Source: Pediococcus stilesii
Lineage (GTDB): Bacteria; Bacillota; Bacilli; Lactobacillales; Lactobacillaceae
Assembly: GCF_001437075.1 (NCBI RefSeq)
Contig: NZ_JQBX01000016.1
Location: forward strand, 1-40,737
DNA length: 40,737 bases
Direction: 5' to 3'
The notes below the pieces were generated by a model, which saw only the letters and a program-made list of their open reading frames with translations, ran no database searches and was not told the DNA's origin. Position 1 is the stretch's first letter. Each line of letters starts with the position of its first letter. Below, one piece after another: positions 1-9,345 of this stretch. A program made the position numbers and the translations under genes.

Positions 1-42
1 TTTAACTTTTTGGGTATACCTCATTCCCTGGGGGGCTTTATC

Positions 43-1098
43 ATGAAAAAAGGTTTTGTTATCGCCACAGCGGCTATGAGTTTAGGAATTATTGCACCAT
101 TATCACAAGTTGCAACTACCACACCGGTTTCTGCGAAGACAACGAGTTATTCATATGTAACAACGACAAACAACTCTGTTTCTGTAACAAATATTAGAAA
201 GGGTTCAACGATTACCTTACTTAACAATCAAAATCAAGCGATTGCAACGGCCCAAGCTAGCAAAGCTGGAACAATTAACTTTAAATTGAGTAAAGCTCAG
301 GTTGACCAATTGACTAGTACAAATGTGTTAGCAGTTAAGTTAAGCTCAGGATACAAGTATAATATTAACTTCCATTTTTATGGCCATTCAACAATTAAAG
401 TTGATCCAAATGGAAAGGCACCGGTAGTAAAGCCTTCGACTTCAACTTCTAATAAAACTAACGAAAAATATTCATACGTAACTACAACAAGTAACTCTGT
501 TTCCGTAACAAATATTAGAAAGGGTTCAACGGTTGTCCTCAAAAACAACCTTGGCCAAGCAATTGCAACCAAAACAGCTGCAGAAGCAGGAACCGTTACT
601 TTTAACTTGAATGGAAGTCAAGTTGGACAGTTGACAAAGACCGATGTGTTAGCGGTTAAATTGAGTTCAGGATACAAGTTTGATATTAACTTCAATTTTA
701 TTGGCTATCAAGCTCCGGCTACTAATAGCACAAACAACCAATCAAACAATGGAACACAAACAAATCAGTCAAATACCACGAACACTAATACGAATACAAA
801 CACAAATAGTGAATTCGTAAGTGGGATCCCGATGGAACTACAAGGGAGCTGGCAAGCTAAACTGGGATACTTTACGGGACATTGGAATATGGCAGGTAAT
901 GGTTCAACATTAACCGTCAATGATCCTCAAATTTTGAATAGTGTTCAGTATAAAGCTTTGGGGAACCACACATACGTACTAAAGGGAACTGAAAACTATT
1001 ACAGTGGTGGGACTACTGTTCAATATACCGTCCAAAGAGTGAGTGATGGACATTTAACATTAACTACCGCAAACGGAACATCACAATGGTATAGATAG
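43..1098 (+). CDS. Secreted protein with two tandem copies of an unrecognised ~80-residue domain
   Basis: I do not recognise this 351-aa protein. The ATG at 43 follows a G-rich ribosome site and opens a signal peptide (MKK, a hydrophobic stretch to about residue 24, likely cleavage after VSA at residue 31). Residues 36-115 and 143-223 are two copies of one domain; both begin YSYVTTT, contain SVSVTNIRKGST and end with VLAVKLSSGYK plus an aromatic/Asn-rich strand. Between about 224 and 260 lies an Asn/Thr/Gln-rich linker including alternating TN residues. Residues 261-351 form a separate, probably beta-rich C-terminal domain rich in Gly, Thr and Tyr. There is no LPXTG motif or transmembrane anchor, so release or non-covalent wall association is likely. 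A terminator follows, so it seems monocistronic. A role in wall or surface binding is only inferred from this layout. A TTG at position 10 is an in-frame but poorer start. Confidence 0.85.
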   Translation: MKKGFVIATAAMSLGIIAPLSQVATTTPVSAKTTSYSYVTTTNNSVSVTNIRKGSTITLLNNQNQAIATAQASKAGTINFKLSKAQVDQLTSTNVLAVKLSSGYKYNINFHFYGHSTIKVDPNGKAPVVKPSTSTSNKTNEKYSYVTTTSNSVSVTNIRKGSTVVLKNNLGQAIATKTAAEAGTVTFNLNGSQVGQLTKTDVLAVKLSSGYKFDINFNFIGYQAPATNSTNNQSNNGTQTNQSNTTNTNTNTNTNSEFVSGIPMELQGSWQAKLGYFTGHWNMAGNGSTLTVNDPQILNSVQYKALGNHTYVLKGTENYYSGGTTVQYTVQRVSDGHLTLTTANGTSQWYR

Positions 1099-1124
1099 AA
1101 AATAGATTGTAAAAATTAGTATGG

Positions 1125-1176
1125 AAAAGACAGCATCGATGCAAATATGATTTTGCGCGGATGCTGTCTTTTTTTT
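1125..1176. terminator. Bidirectional terminator between the secreted protein and the CPBP gene
   Basis: AAAAGACAGCATC pairs perfectly with GATGCTGTCTTTT across a 22-nt loop that can itself pair partly (GCAAAT with ATTTTGC). A T-run follows on the plus strand and an A-run precedes it, so it can serve both convergent genes. Confidence 0.85.
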
Positions 1177-1193
1177 GTATCACGGATTTTTAA

Positions 1194-1916
1194 TTAAAAG
1201 TTAAAGCGTTCTTTGATTTGTTTTTGGCGATCTTTTCGTAAATAAAATGCTGACAGACCACCAAACAAAATTAGAGTTCCAAGTAAACGTACGGGGTTTA
1301 AGTAGCTCGTATAGACGGCCGTTCCCGAAGAAATAACGGAGCCAAAATCATTTGTAAAATGAAATAAAATTGGCCATATTAAATTATGTGTTCGAAGGTA
1401 GATTGCAGCCATAAATAAACCGATTAAAAAGGCGGAAGCACCCTGAATTAGCGTTGGTTCAAGTGGTTGCTCGCCTAGGTTAAGCATGTGGCTAAACCCA
1501 AATAAAACGCTCGAAACAATCACACCAATTAGGATGGCATGTTGGTTATTAAAATGTCGGATAGCATAGGGAAGCAACATCCCCCTAAAAAAGTACTCTT
1601 CAAAAACGGCGGCGCTGATAGCAACGCTTAGAGCTAGAACTAAGTTTTTTTGATACCTAGGATCTAAAGCGAGGGTTACGGCGCTCGTTAGAATAAACCA
1701 GGTTGGTATATTTAAAACAATGGCGTTTGACAAACCAGATTTAAAATCTAGACCAATTCTTTCTTTAATGACAAAATGATTAATCAAAATTGCAATTAGA
1801 AGTACGATCACATCTTGTAATAGTATCGTGGTTGATAAGGGCCAAGTTGCCGGGAAAATAAAGGCACTGAGGAGAATGGTGATCATGACGATGACCCAAC
1901 TTAAAATTAATCGCAT
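1194..1916 (-). CDS. CPBP family intramembrane glutamic endopeptidase
   Basis: This 240-aa multi-pass membrane protein carries the three CPBP (Abi/CAAX-type protease) signatures in order: EEYFFRG with the Glu-Glu pair and Arg, then FGFSHM with a conserved His, then HFTNDF with the last His and Asn/Asp. At least six hydrophobic segments surround them. In this family the Glu and His residues form the active site within the membrane; lactobacilli carry many paralogs, some linked to bacteriocin self-immunity. No bacteriocin precursor is visible next to it, so its substrate is unknown. I chose the ATG at 1916 (MRLILSW) because AGAAAGGAA lies a suitable distance upstream; an in-frame start 60 nt further upstream has no such site. 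It is divergent from ychF. Confidence 0.85.
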   Translation of the reverse strand: MRLILSWVIVMITILLSAFIFPATWPLSTTILLQDVIVLLIAILINHFVIKERIGLDFKSGLSNAIVLNIPTWFILTSAVTLALDPRYQKNLVLALSVAISAAVFEEYFFRGMLLPYAIRHFNNQHAILIGVIVSSVLFGFSHMLNLGEQPLEPTLIQGASAFLIGLFMAAIYLRTHNLIWPILFHFTNDFGSVISSGTAVYTSYLNPVRLLGTLILFGGLSAFYLRKDRQKQIKERFNF

Positions 1917-2078
1917 AAAAAATTCCTTTCTAAAATTATTACTAACAGAATAGAGGAGAATAGGATCAGTGTCCATAGCTTAAACGAGATTTTAGGATTG
2001 AACGAGCCTGTTATATGGTCTCATTTTTTGATAACATATAGAGAAGAACACGCATTTTGAAAGGAAAGTGTAATTAAA

Positions 2079-3185
2079 ATGGCATTAACAGCTGGTATTG
2101 TTGGACTTCCAAATGTCGGTAAGTCAACGTTATTTAACGCAATCACGAAGGCAGGAGCCGAAATGGCAAATTATCCCTTCGCTACAATTGATCCAAACGT
2201 CGGGATGGTGGAAGTTCCGGATGATCGATTAGATCGAATTCAGGAAATTATTCCCGCTAAAAAAATCGTTCATACAACTTTTGAGTTTACAGATATTGCT
2301 GGAATTGTTAAGGGAGCAAGTAAAGGTGAAGGACTTGGAAATAAATTCCTTGAAAATATTCGGCAAGTTGATGCGATTGTGCATGTTGTCCGAGCATTTG
2401 ATGACGACAATATTACGACGGTTTCAGGAAAAGTTGATCCAATTGAAGATATCGAGACGATTAATCTGGAGCTAAGTTTAGCTGATCTTGAAAGCGTTGA
2501 AAAGCGACTATCTAAAGTTCAACGTGCAGCTAAAGGTCGTGACAAAGAAGCCGTTGCTGAGCTGGCTGTGCTTCAAAAGCTTCATCCGGTTCTTGAAGCA
2601 GGGAAGGCTGCGCGAACAATCGATTTTGATGATGCAGAGCTCCCCATCGTTAAGAGCTTGTTCTTGCTAACAACGAAGCCGGTTCTCTACGTTGCCAATA
2701 TTGGCGAAGATGACATGTCTGATCCAGAAAATTCAAAATACTTTAAAGAAATTCAAGAGTACGTCGCTCAAGAAGATCCTGAAGCTGAAGTTTTAGGGAT
2801 TTCCGCTGAAACAGAACAGGAAATTGCTGAGCTTGATGATGAAGATAAAGCTGATTTCTTGGAAGCTGAAGGGATCACAGAGCCTGGATTAAATCGCTTG
2901 ATTCGCGCTTCTTATCACCTGTTAGGTTTACAAACATTTTTCACTGCGGGTGGAAAAGAAACTCGTGCATGGACCTTTAAAAAGGGGATGACGGCTCCAC
3001 AGACGGCGGGAGTCATTCATTCCGATTTTGAACGGGGCTTTATTCGCGCTGAAACGGTCTCGTTTGAAGACCTTGATCGATACGGAAGCATGCAAGGTGT
3101 ACGAGAAGCAGGCCGGCTTCGTCTTGAAGGAAAAGAATATCTTGTTCAAGATGGCGACATCATCGAATTCCGTTTCAACGTTTAA
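2079..3185 (+). CDS. ychF: Redox/ribosome-associated P-loop NTPase YchF (Obg family)
   Basis: This 368-aa protein matches YchF over its full length. The P-loop GLPNVGKST is at residues 9-17, a DIAG-type G3 motif follows, and the usual NKxD specificity motif is replaced by NIGE, the known reason why YchF prefers ATP to GTP. A central coiled-coil insertion (about residues 130-200, ESVEKRLSKVQ) and a C-terminal TGS domain (FFTAGGKETRAWTF to IIEFRFNV) complete the family architecture. YchF binds ribosomes and is associated with translation and oxidative-stress control. GAAAGGAAAG precedes the ATG. It leads a co-directional run with the DUF1129 gene (26 nt downstream) and guaB, an order I believe recurs in lactobacilli. 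Confidence 0.96.
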   Translation: MALTAGIVGLPNVGKSTLFNAITKAGAEMANYPFATIDPNVGMVEVPDDRLDRIQEIIPAKKIVHTTFEFTDIAGIVKGASKGEGLGNKFLENIRQVDAIVHVVRAFDDDNITTVSGKVDPIEDIETINLELSLADLESVEKRLSKVQRAAKGRDKEAVAELAVLQKLHPVLEAGKAARTIDFDDAELPIVKSLFLLTTKPVLYVANIGEDDMSDPENSKYFKEIQEYVAQEDPEAEVLGISAETEQEIAELDDEDKADFLEAEGITEPGLNRLIRASYHLLGLQTFFTAGGKETRAWTFKKGMTAPQTAGVIHSDFERGFIRAETVSFEDLDRYGSMQGVREAGRLRLEGKEYLVQDGDIIEFRFNV

Positions 3186-3211
3186 TATCAAACAAATGAG
3201 GAGCAAATAAT

Positions 3212-5081
<1,870 letters not shown>

Positions 5082-5082
5082 A

Positions 5083-5204
5083 GGATACGAGGAAAGACGG
5101 TTAAGAGTTGAGGATTTGCCTAGCCCGGTGCAATGACTTACGCAGTAAGGCGTTGTGCAGGGCGTCGCAAACCGGAAGCTCTTGTCTTTTGGAGTTCAAC
5201 TAAA
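5083..5204 (+). repeat. Full-length structured repeat unit (hairpin repeat family)
   Basis: This 122-nt unit starts GGATACGAGGAAAGAC and ends GTCTTTTGGAGTTCAACTAAA. It folds as one long interrupted hairpin with nested arms: GAAAGAC/GTCTTTT, AAGAG/CTCTT, TTTGC/GCAAA, GCAATG/CGTTGT and a tip CTTAC/GTAAG with loop GCA. It begins directly after the guaB stop codon. Homologous units lie on the minus strand at the right edge of the window, with changes in one arm matched by changes in the other. No protein is encoded. Confidence 0.9.
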
Positions 5205-5245
5205 GGATACGAGGAAAGACTCTTGTCTTTCAAAATTCGCCTAAT
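5205..5245 (+). repeat. Minimal (internally deleted) copy of the hairpin repeat
   Basis: It follows the full unit without a gap. GGATACGAGGAAAGAC is repeated exactly, but only TCTT separates it from GTCTTTC, so just the outermost stem with a 4-nt loop remains. The tail (AAAATTCGCCTAA) is a diverged version of the GGAGTTCAACTAA end. Confidence 0.8.
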
Positions 5246-5248
5246 TTT

Positions 5249-5291
5249 AAAGGAGATTTAACCAGTAAATTTATTGGTTAAATCTCTTTTT
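5249..5291 (+). terminator. Terminator of the ychF-guaB run
   Basis: AAAGGAGATTTAACCA pairs with TGGTTAAATCTCTTTT (one G-T pair) across a 10-nt loop and is followed by Ts. It ends transcription after guaB and the repeat units. Confidence 0.85.
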
Positions 5292-5315
5292 AAATATGAT
5301 GATAAATATAAGACT

Positions 5316-5356
5316 TAAAAGAGATTTGGCTAATTCGTTTACTAAATTTCTTTTTT
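5316..5356 (+). terminator. Second hairpin, diverged duplicate of the preceding terminator
   Basis: AAAAGAGATTT pairs with AAATTTCTTTTTT (one G-T pair) and resembles the 5249 hairpin in both arms, suggesting local duplication. With the repeats and the first terminator it accounts for the 315-nt gap between guaB and ogt. Confidence 0.55.
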
Positions 5357-5396
5357 AGTGCAAACTAATTCTTATAAAGTCATTGGAGGAAAAATA

Positions 5397-5888
5397 ATGA
5401 AAGTCTATTACGCACAAATGACCGTTAGTGGAGAAAATTATTATATCTTTTCGACTAAAAAGGGATTACTTTTTGTCGGAGCGCCTAACCATGATTTAGA
5501 TGAAATTCAACAGTTTTATCCAGAAGCTGAGCTAGTTCAAAACCAATCAATTAACCAAAAAGCAATTCAAGAAATTACCGAATATTTAAACGGTGAACGA
5601 AAAGAATTCGATATACCAATTGACATTCAAATGGGAACGGAACTTCAACGAAAAGTATGGTTAGCAATAGGCGGTATACCGCGTGGGACGACCATAAACT
5701 ACTCGAAATTGGCTAAAAAGGTGGGACAAGAACGTGCCATTCGTGCGGTCGCAACAGCAGTGGCACGGAATCCATTGATGATCGTTTTACCGTGTCATCG
5801 CGTAGTTCGAAAAGACGGATCGATCGGACAATATCGGGGCGGTAGTGAAATGAAAAAAGACTTACTCAAATTAGAGTCTTTTTCTTAA
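5397..5888 (+). CDS. ogt: Methylated-DNA--protein-cysteine methyltransferase
   Basis: The 163-aa protein repairs O6-methylguanine in DNA by moving the alkyl group onto its own cysteine, a single-turnover suicide reaction. The C-terminal half holds the complete active site: the helix-turn-helix part (RGTTINYSKLAKKVG), the Arg finger and Asn hinge region (RAIRAVATAVARNPL), and LPCHRVV with the acceptor Cys133. The N-terminal domain is short and variable, as usual for Ogt-type proteins. ATTGGAGGAAA precedes the ATG at 5397, which I prefer over an in-frame non-ATG start 39 nt upstream that lies in the terminator region. It stands alone between two transcription units. Confidence 0.93.
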   Translation: MKVYYAQMTVSGENYYIFSTKKGLLFVGAPNHDLDEIQQFYPEAELVQNQSINQKAIQEITEYLNGERKEFDIPIDIQMGTELQRKVWLAIGGIPRGTTINYSKLAKKVGQERAIRAVATAVARNPLMIVLPCHRVVRKDGSIGQYRGGSEMKKDLLKLESFS

Positions 5889-5981
5889 AGATTGCTAAAA
5901 ATAAGCCTAAATACACGGGGATATGAACCAAAATTTGCTAGACTATAAGAAAATGACAGTGAAAAAAGGGGAATTTAACCA

Positions 5982-6671
5982 ATGAAAATTTTAGTTGTTG
6001 ATGACGATAAAGAAATTGTTGAATTACTAGATATTTATATAAAAAATGAAGGCTATGAACCAGTTTCTGCCTACAACGGTAAGGAAGCCTTGACTAAATT
6101 GCACACGGATCCAGATATCAGCCTAATGATTTTGGATATTATGATGCCAGAAATGGATGGAATGCAGGTCGTTCGAGAAGTTCGAAAGGATTCGGACTTA
6201 CCAATTCTAATGTTGTCAGCAAAAACGGACGACATGGACAAAATCAAAGGACTTTTGACGGGAGCGGATGATTATGTTGCAAAACCATTTAACCCGCTAG
6301 AAGTAATGGCGCGTGTAAAATCGCTATTAAGACGAAGTGAAAAAGAAATGACAGCTGAAGAACCCGAAATCTTAGATATCGGATCTTTGGTTATCAACAG
6401 TGATTCGCATGAAGTTAAGACGTTGGCAGGCAAAGAAGTGCAATTGACAGCGCTGGAGTTTGGGATTTTATACTTATTAGCAAGCCATCCTAACCGTGTT
6501 TTTTCAGCTGATGAAATTTTCGAGCGAGTTTGGCAGCAAGAAAGCGTGATTTCGGCTAAAACGGTAATGGTTCACGTGAGCCATTTGCGCGATAAAATCG
6601 AAGAAGCAACTGGCGGAGAAAAAGTAATTGAAACTGTCTGGGGTGTCGGATATAAAGTAGTCGCACATTAG
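5982..6671 (+). CDS. OmpR/PhoB-type response regulator, VanR-like
   Basis: The 229-aa protein has a receiver domain (residues 1-118: acidic pocket DDD at 7-9, phospho-acceptor Asp52 in LDIMMP, conserved Lys101 in AKPF) joined by a short linker to a winged-helix DNA-binding domain (about 132-228, with the typical TALEFGILYLLASHPNRVFS and HVSHLRDKIEE segments, ending GVGYKVV). The histidine kinase gene starts 10 nt downstream, then a D-Ala-D-Ala carboxypeptidase. That order is like the VanR-VanS-carboxypeptidase part of van loci, but no VanH, VanA or VanX homolog is present, so control of peptidoglycan maturation is a better inference than vancomycin resistance. Confidence 0.92.
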   Translation: MKILVVDDDKEIVELLDIYIKNEGYEPVSAYNGKEALTKLHTDPDISLMILDIMMPEMDGMQVVREVRKDSDLPILMLSAKTDDMDKIKGLLTGADDYVAKPFNPLEVMARVKSLLRRSEKEMTAEEPEILDIGSLVINSDSHEVKTLAGKEVQLTALEFGILYLLASHPNRVFSADEIFERVWQQESVISAKTVMVHVSHLRDKIEEATGGEKVIETVWGVGYKVVAH

Positions 6672-6681
6672 GAGAAGGCCG

Positions 6682-7824
6682 ATGAAGTTAACTGGTCGCG
6701 AAAAATACGAGTTGTTTGGTGAAGGTATTATTACCATCATCCTTTTACTGCTCCTTAATTTATCAATTTTTATATTAATTGATAGCGCATTAAAATCGAA
6801 CCCGGCGCTGTCGAACGCGGTTTTCCTAGTTAAGAATTCGATTCACATTGGTGGAATTCAAATTTGGAGCTATCAAAATATATTTATTTTGATCATGTTC
6901 CTAGTGGATGCCGTGGTACTTTACTGGCGGCTAGAACGACGGTACAAGCAAATGCAGCTTCGACACATCATTGCTGAATTGCATTACATTGCCAATGGGC
7001 ATTTTGATCATCGAATTCCGTTTGAATTAAGCGGAGATCATCAACGGGTTGTAGATAGCGTTAATTCACTGGTGGATAGCGTCATTAATTCAATGGAAGA
7101 AGAACGGGCCCTCAAACAGTCTAAGGACGATTTGATTACAAATGTATCCCATGATTTGCGAACGCCGTTAACGTCGATTATTGGTTATTTACGATTGATT
7201 GAGGATCGTCAGTATCAAAGTGAAGACGACATCTTAAAATACACGCATACGGCATATTTGAAATCTCTACAGATGAAGTCCTTGGTCGAAGATCTCTTTG
7301 AATACACTAAAGTTAGCCAGTCCAATCCGCATCTGATAATTAACACGATTCATGTGGATTCAATGCTACAGCAATTGGCGGCGAGCTTTGAACTAGAGGC
7401 GAGTCAGAAGGGCTTTAAGATTACGTCCAAATGCACTCCCCAGGATTTAACGATTACAGGGGACGCTGAAAAAATTGGGCGGGTGTTTAATAATTTAATT
7501 ACCAACGCTTTGAAGTACGGAAATGGTGGGAAAAACATCTACTTAAATGCCCATCAAATTAACGATACGGTTATTTTCGAGGTTGCCAATGATGGTCAAA
7601 AGGTTCCATCTGAGGCTCTGGGCAAGCTTTTTGACCGCTTTTATAGAGTGGAAACATCCCGTTCGAAGGCAACAGGTGGGACGGGTCTAGGATTGGCTAT
7701 TGCTCAAAGCATTGTTGAAATGCATAATGGAACTATTGAAGCTCATTCGAATGATAAGCGAACGAGTTTTGTAATTCAATTACCATTACGCCAGCCTGAA
7801 AGTACTGCTCAAGGAAAAAACTAA
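6682..7824 (+). CDS. Sensor histidine kinase, VanS-like
   Basis: This 380-aa membrane kinase has two transmembrane segments (about residues 13-33 and 66-84) flanking a short extracellular loop of roughly 30 residues. A HAMP-like stretch follows, then the dimerisation/phosphorylation helix NVSHDLRTPLTSIIGYL with His157, and a complete ATPase domain with N box (NNLITNALKYG), a G1-type region (VIFEVANDGQ), F box (FDRFYRVE) and G2 (GGTGLGLAI). The tiny sensor loop suggests it detects a membrane or lipid-linked signal rather than binding a large ligand. AGGAGAAGG lies just before the ATG. It is the partner of the upstream regulator, 10 nt away. Confidence 0.92.
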   Translation: MKLTGREKYELFGEGIITIILLLLLNLSIFILIDSALKSNPALSNAVFLVKNSIHIGGIQIWSYQNIFILIMFLVDAVVLYWRLERRYKQMQLRHIIAELHYIANGHFDHRIPFELSGDHQRVVDSVNSLVDSVINSMEEERALKQSKDDLITNVSHDLRTPLTSIIGYLRLIEDRQYQSEDDILKYTHTAYLKSLQMKSLVEDLFEYTKVSQSNPHLIINTIHVDSMLQQLAASFELEASQKGFKITSKCTPQDLTITGDAEKIGRVFNNLITNALKYGNGGKNIYLNAHQINDTVIFEVANDGQKVPSEALGKLFDRFYRVETSRSKATGGTGLGLAIAQSIVEMHNGTIEAHSNDKRTSFVIQLPLRQPESTAQGKN

Positions 7825-7871
7825 CCGATTGAGTTTTTACGGTGATTAAAATAAAGTCACTGAATTTCAGC

Positions 7872-7877
7872 TATAAT
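7872..7877 (+). promoter_or_regulatory. Candidate -10 element upstream of the carboxypeptidase
   Basis: A perfect TATAAT sits 71 nt before the start codon. No good -35 is visible 17 nt upstream (AAATAA), so either an activator, possibly the adjacent VanR-like regulator, is needed or the box is fortuitous. Confidence 0.4.
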
Positions 7878-7897
7878 CCGATTAATTCGATGGATAG

Positions 7898-7927
7898 AGG
7901 CCATGGCATTTGTCAGGCCTTTTTTTA
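7898..7927 (+). terminator. Terminator-like hairpin in the carboxypeptidase leader
   Basis: AGGCC pairs with GGCCT across 13 nt and is followed directly by seven Ts. It lies downstream of the TATAAT at 7872 and 21 nt before the carboxypeptidase ATG, so it can end the kinase transcript or act as an attenuator on the leader. Confidence 0.65.
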
Positions 7928-7948
7928 TTTAAAAGGGGTTTCCAATAC

Positions 7949-9211
7949 ATGAAAAAAATATTTACCACAATAATGTCATTTCTACTGATGATGGGGATGC
8001 TAACGCCAGCACTGGCTGCCTCACAATCGCAGATACAACCACTTGTGGAAACGACGGCCGCAGATATTACCGCAAAGTCAGCGATCGCCGTTGATCAAGA
8101 AACGGGGCAAATTTTATATGATAAAGATTCGTCAACTGTACGGCCGATCGCTTCAATGTCCAAAGTGATTTCGGCTTATTTAATAATGAAAAGCGTTAAA
8201 GAAGGAAAAATGACCTGGAATCAAAAAGTTTCCGTCAATAAGAGTCTTGAAGAAGTGAGCGAGAATAAGGATTTAACCAACGTTCCTTTAGATTCAAGTC
8301 GAGAATATACGGTTAAAGAACTTTTTGACGCATCCCTGATTTATTCCGCCAATGCGGCAATTCTTGCGCTTGGAAAAACGGAAGCGGGAAGCTCTGAAAA
8401 GTTTGTTAATAAAATGCGAAGCACCGTTGAACAATGGGGAATTCATGATGCTAAACTTTATAATGCTGCGGGACTGCTAGAAAATCAGGTTGGAACGGAA
8501 AAATATCCTCAAACGGCAGATAATGTTGAAAACGAGATGTCAGCAAAAGATATGGCAATTGTGGTCACACATGTCTTAAAAGAGTTTCCAGAAATTTTAA
8601 AAGTGACCAGCGTTCAGTCCGCTGATTTTAATACTGGAACTGAAAAATTAGAGATGATTAATCATAATGAGATGCTGAAAGATGGAGAACAGTACGATCA
8701 AAAGTATCAGCTGGATGGCCTGAAGACGGGGACTTCTGAAAAAGCAGGTGAAAATTTTGCCGCTACGGGATTAATTAACAAGCGACGAGTAATCAGCATC
8801 GTTATGGGTTCTAAAGAAGATCAGCGCTTTAAAGATACCAAGAAGATATGGGATCCGCTGATGTCACGATTAGTTTTAAAGAAAACTGACTTAAAAAATG
8901 AATCAAATGTTAAAATGAACTCAGCCGAAGACGGAAAAGTTGGCTTAAGGCTTTCGGTACCGTTTGATTACTGGGCCAAAAAGGACGATAGCACGAAATT
9001 AACGCTCAATAAAATTGAATTAAATGACAAAAAACAGACTCCATTTTCGGCGGGCGAAACGGTTGCCACTGGCTATTTAAGTTTAAATGACAGCAATTTT
9101 TTGGAAGGATCTAAGTCAGGACTAAAAGTCGCTTTAGCATCGACGCAAAGCGTAAAAAAGGCAAATATTTTGGTTCAAGTTGGGCGAACGATTGCCGATT
9201 GGTTCAGTTAA
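7949..9211 (+). CDS. dacA: Serine-type D-Ala-D-Ala carboxypeptidase (PBP5/DacA family)
   Basis: The enzyme trims the terminal D-Ala from peptidoglycan stem peptides at the outer membrane face. The 420-aa precursor has a signal peptide (MKKIFTTIMSFLLMM, cleavage near ALA at 21-23). It carries all three penicillin-binding motifs: S69-M-S-K72, an SAN triad in YSANAAI, and KTG in GLKTGTSEKAG. The C-terminal 100 residues match the beta-rich PBP5 C-terminal domain and end in a region that could act as an amphipathic membrane anchor (KKANILVQVGRTIADWF). It follows the two-component genes by 124 nt containing a TATAAT and a terminator-like hairpin, so the TCS may control it. ATG 7949 is preceded by AAAAGGGG. 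Confidence 0.94.
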   Translation: MKKIFTTIMSFLLMMGMLTPALAASQSQIQPLVETTAADITAKSAIAVDQETGQILYDKDSSTVRPIASMSKVISAYLIMKSVKEGKMTWNQKVSVNKSLEEVSENKDLTNVPLDSSREYTVKELFDASLIYSANAAILALGKTEAGSSEKFVNKMRSTVEQWGIHDAKLYNAAGLLENQVGTEKYPQTADNVENEMSAKDMAIVVTHVLKEFPEILKVTSVQSADFNTGTEKLEMINHNEMLKDGEQYDQKYQLDGLKTGTSEKAGENFAATGLINKRRVISIVMGSKEDQRFKDTKKIWDPLMSRLVLKKTDLKNESNVKMNSAEDGKVGLRLSVPFDYWAKKDDSTKLTLNKIELNDKKQTPFSAGETVATGYLSLNDSNFLEGSKSGLKVALASTQSVKKANILVQVGRTIADWFS

Positions 9212-9345
9212 TGTGCTGAAGGGTTCAGACAGTATATTTTACAGTCTACTATTAAAAAGTTATTTAGCATGTTAAAATTAGTTCGTATGCTTTGCAAAAA
9301 TTTAATATATTCTTTTTAATATCTAGTTTTCTTGGAGGACGAACT

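Noticed and set aside
10-42. Upstream TTG start for the first secreted protein
   Set aside because: It would put 11 residues before the MKK signal peptide; the ATG at 43 has a G-rich ribosome site.
5982-9211. Vancomycin resistance cluster
   Set aside because: Only regulator, sensor and a PBP5-type carboxypeptidase are present; no VanH, D-Ala-D-Lac ligase or VanX homolog is visible.
9230-9253. Hairpin AGACAGTA/TACAGTCT before azlC
   Set aside because: The stem has an A-A mismatch and no T-run follows; it is too weak to call a terminator or leader element.
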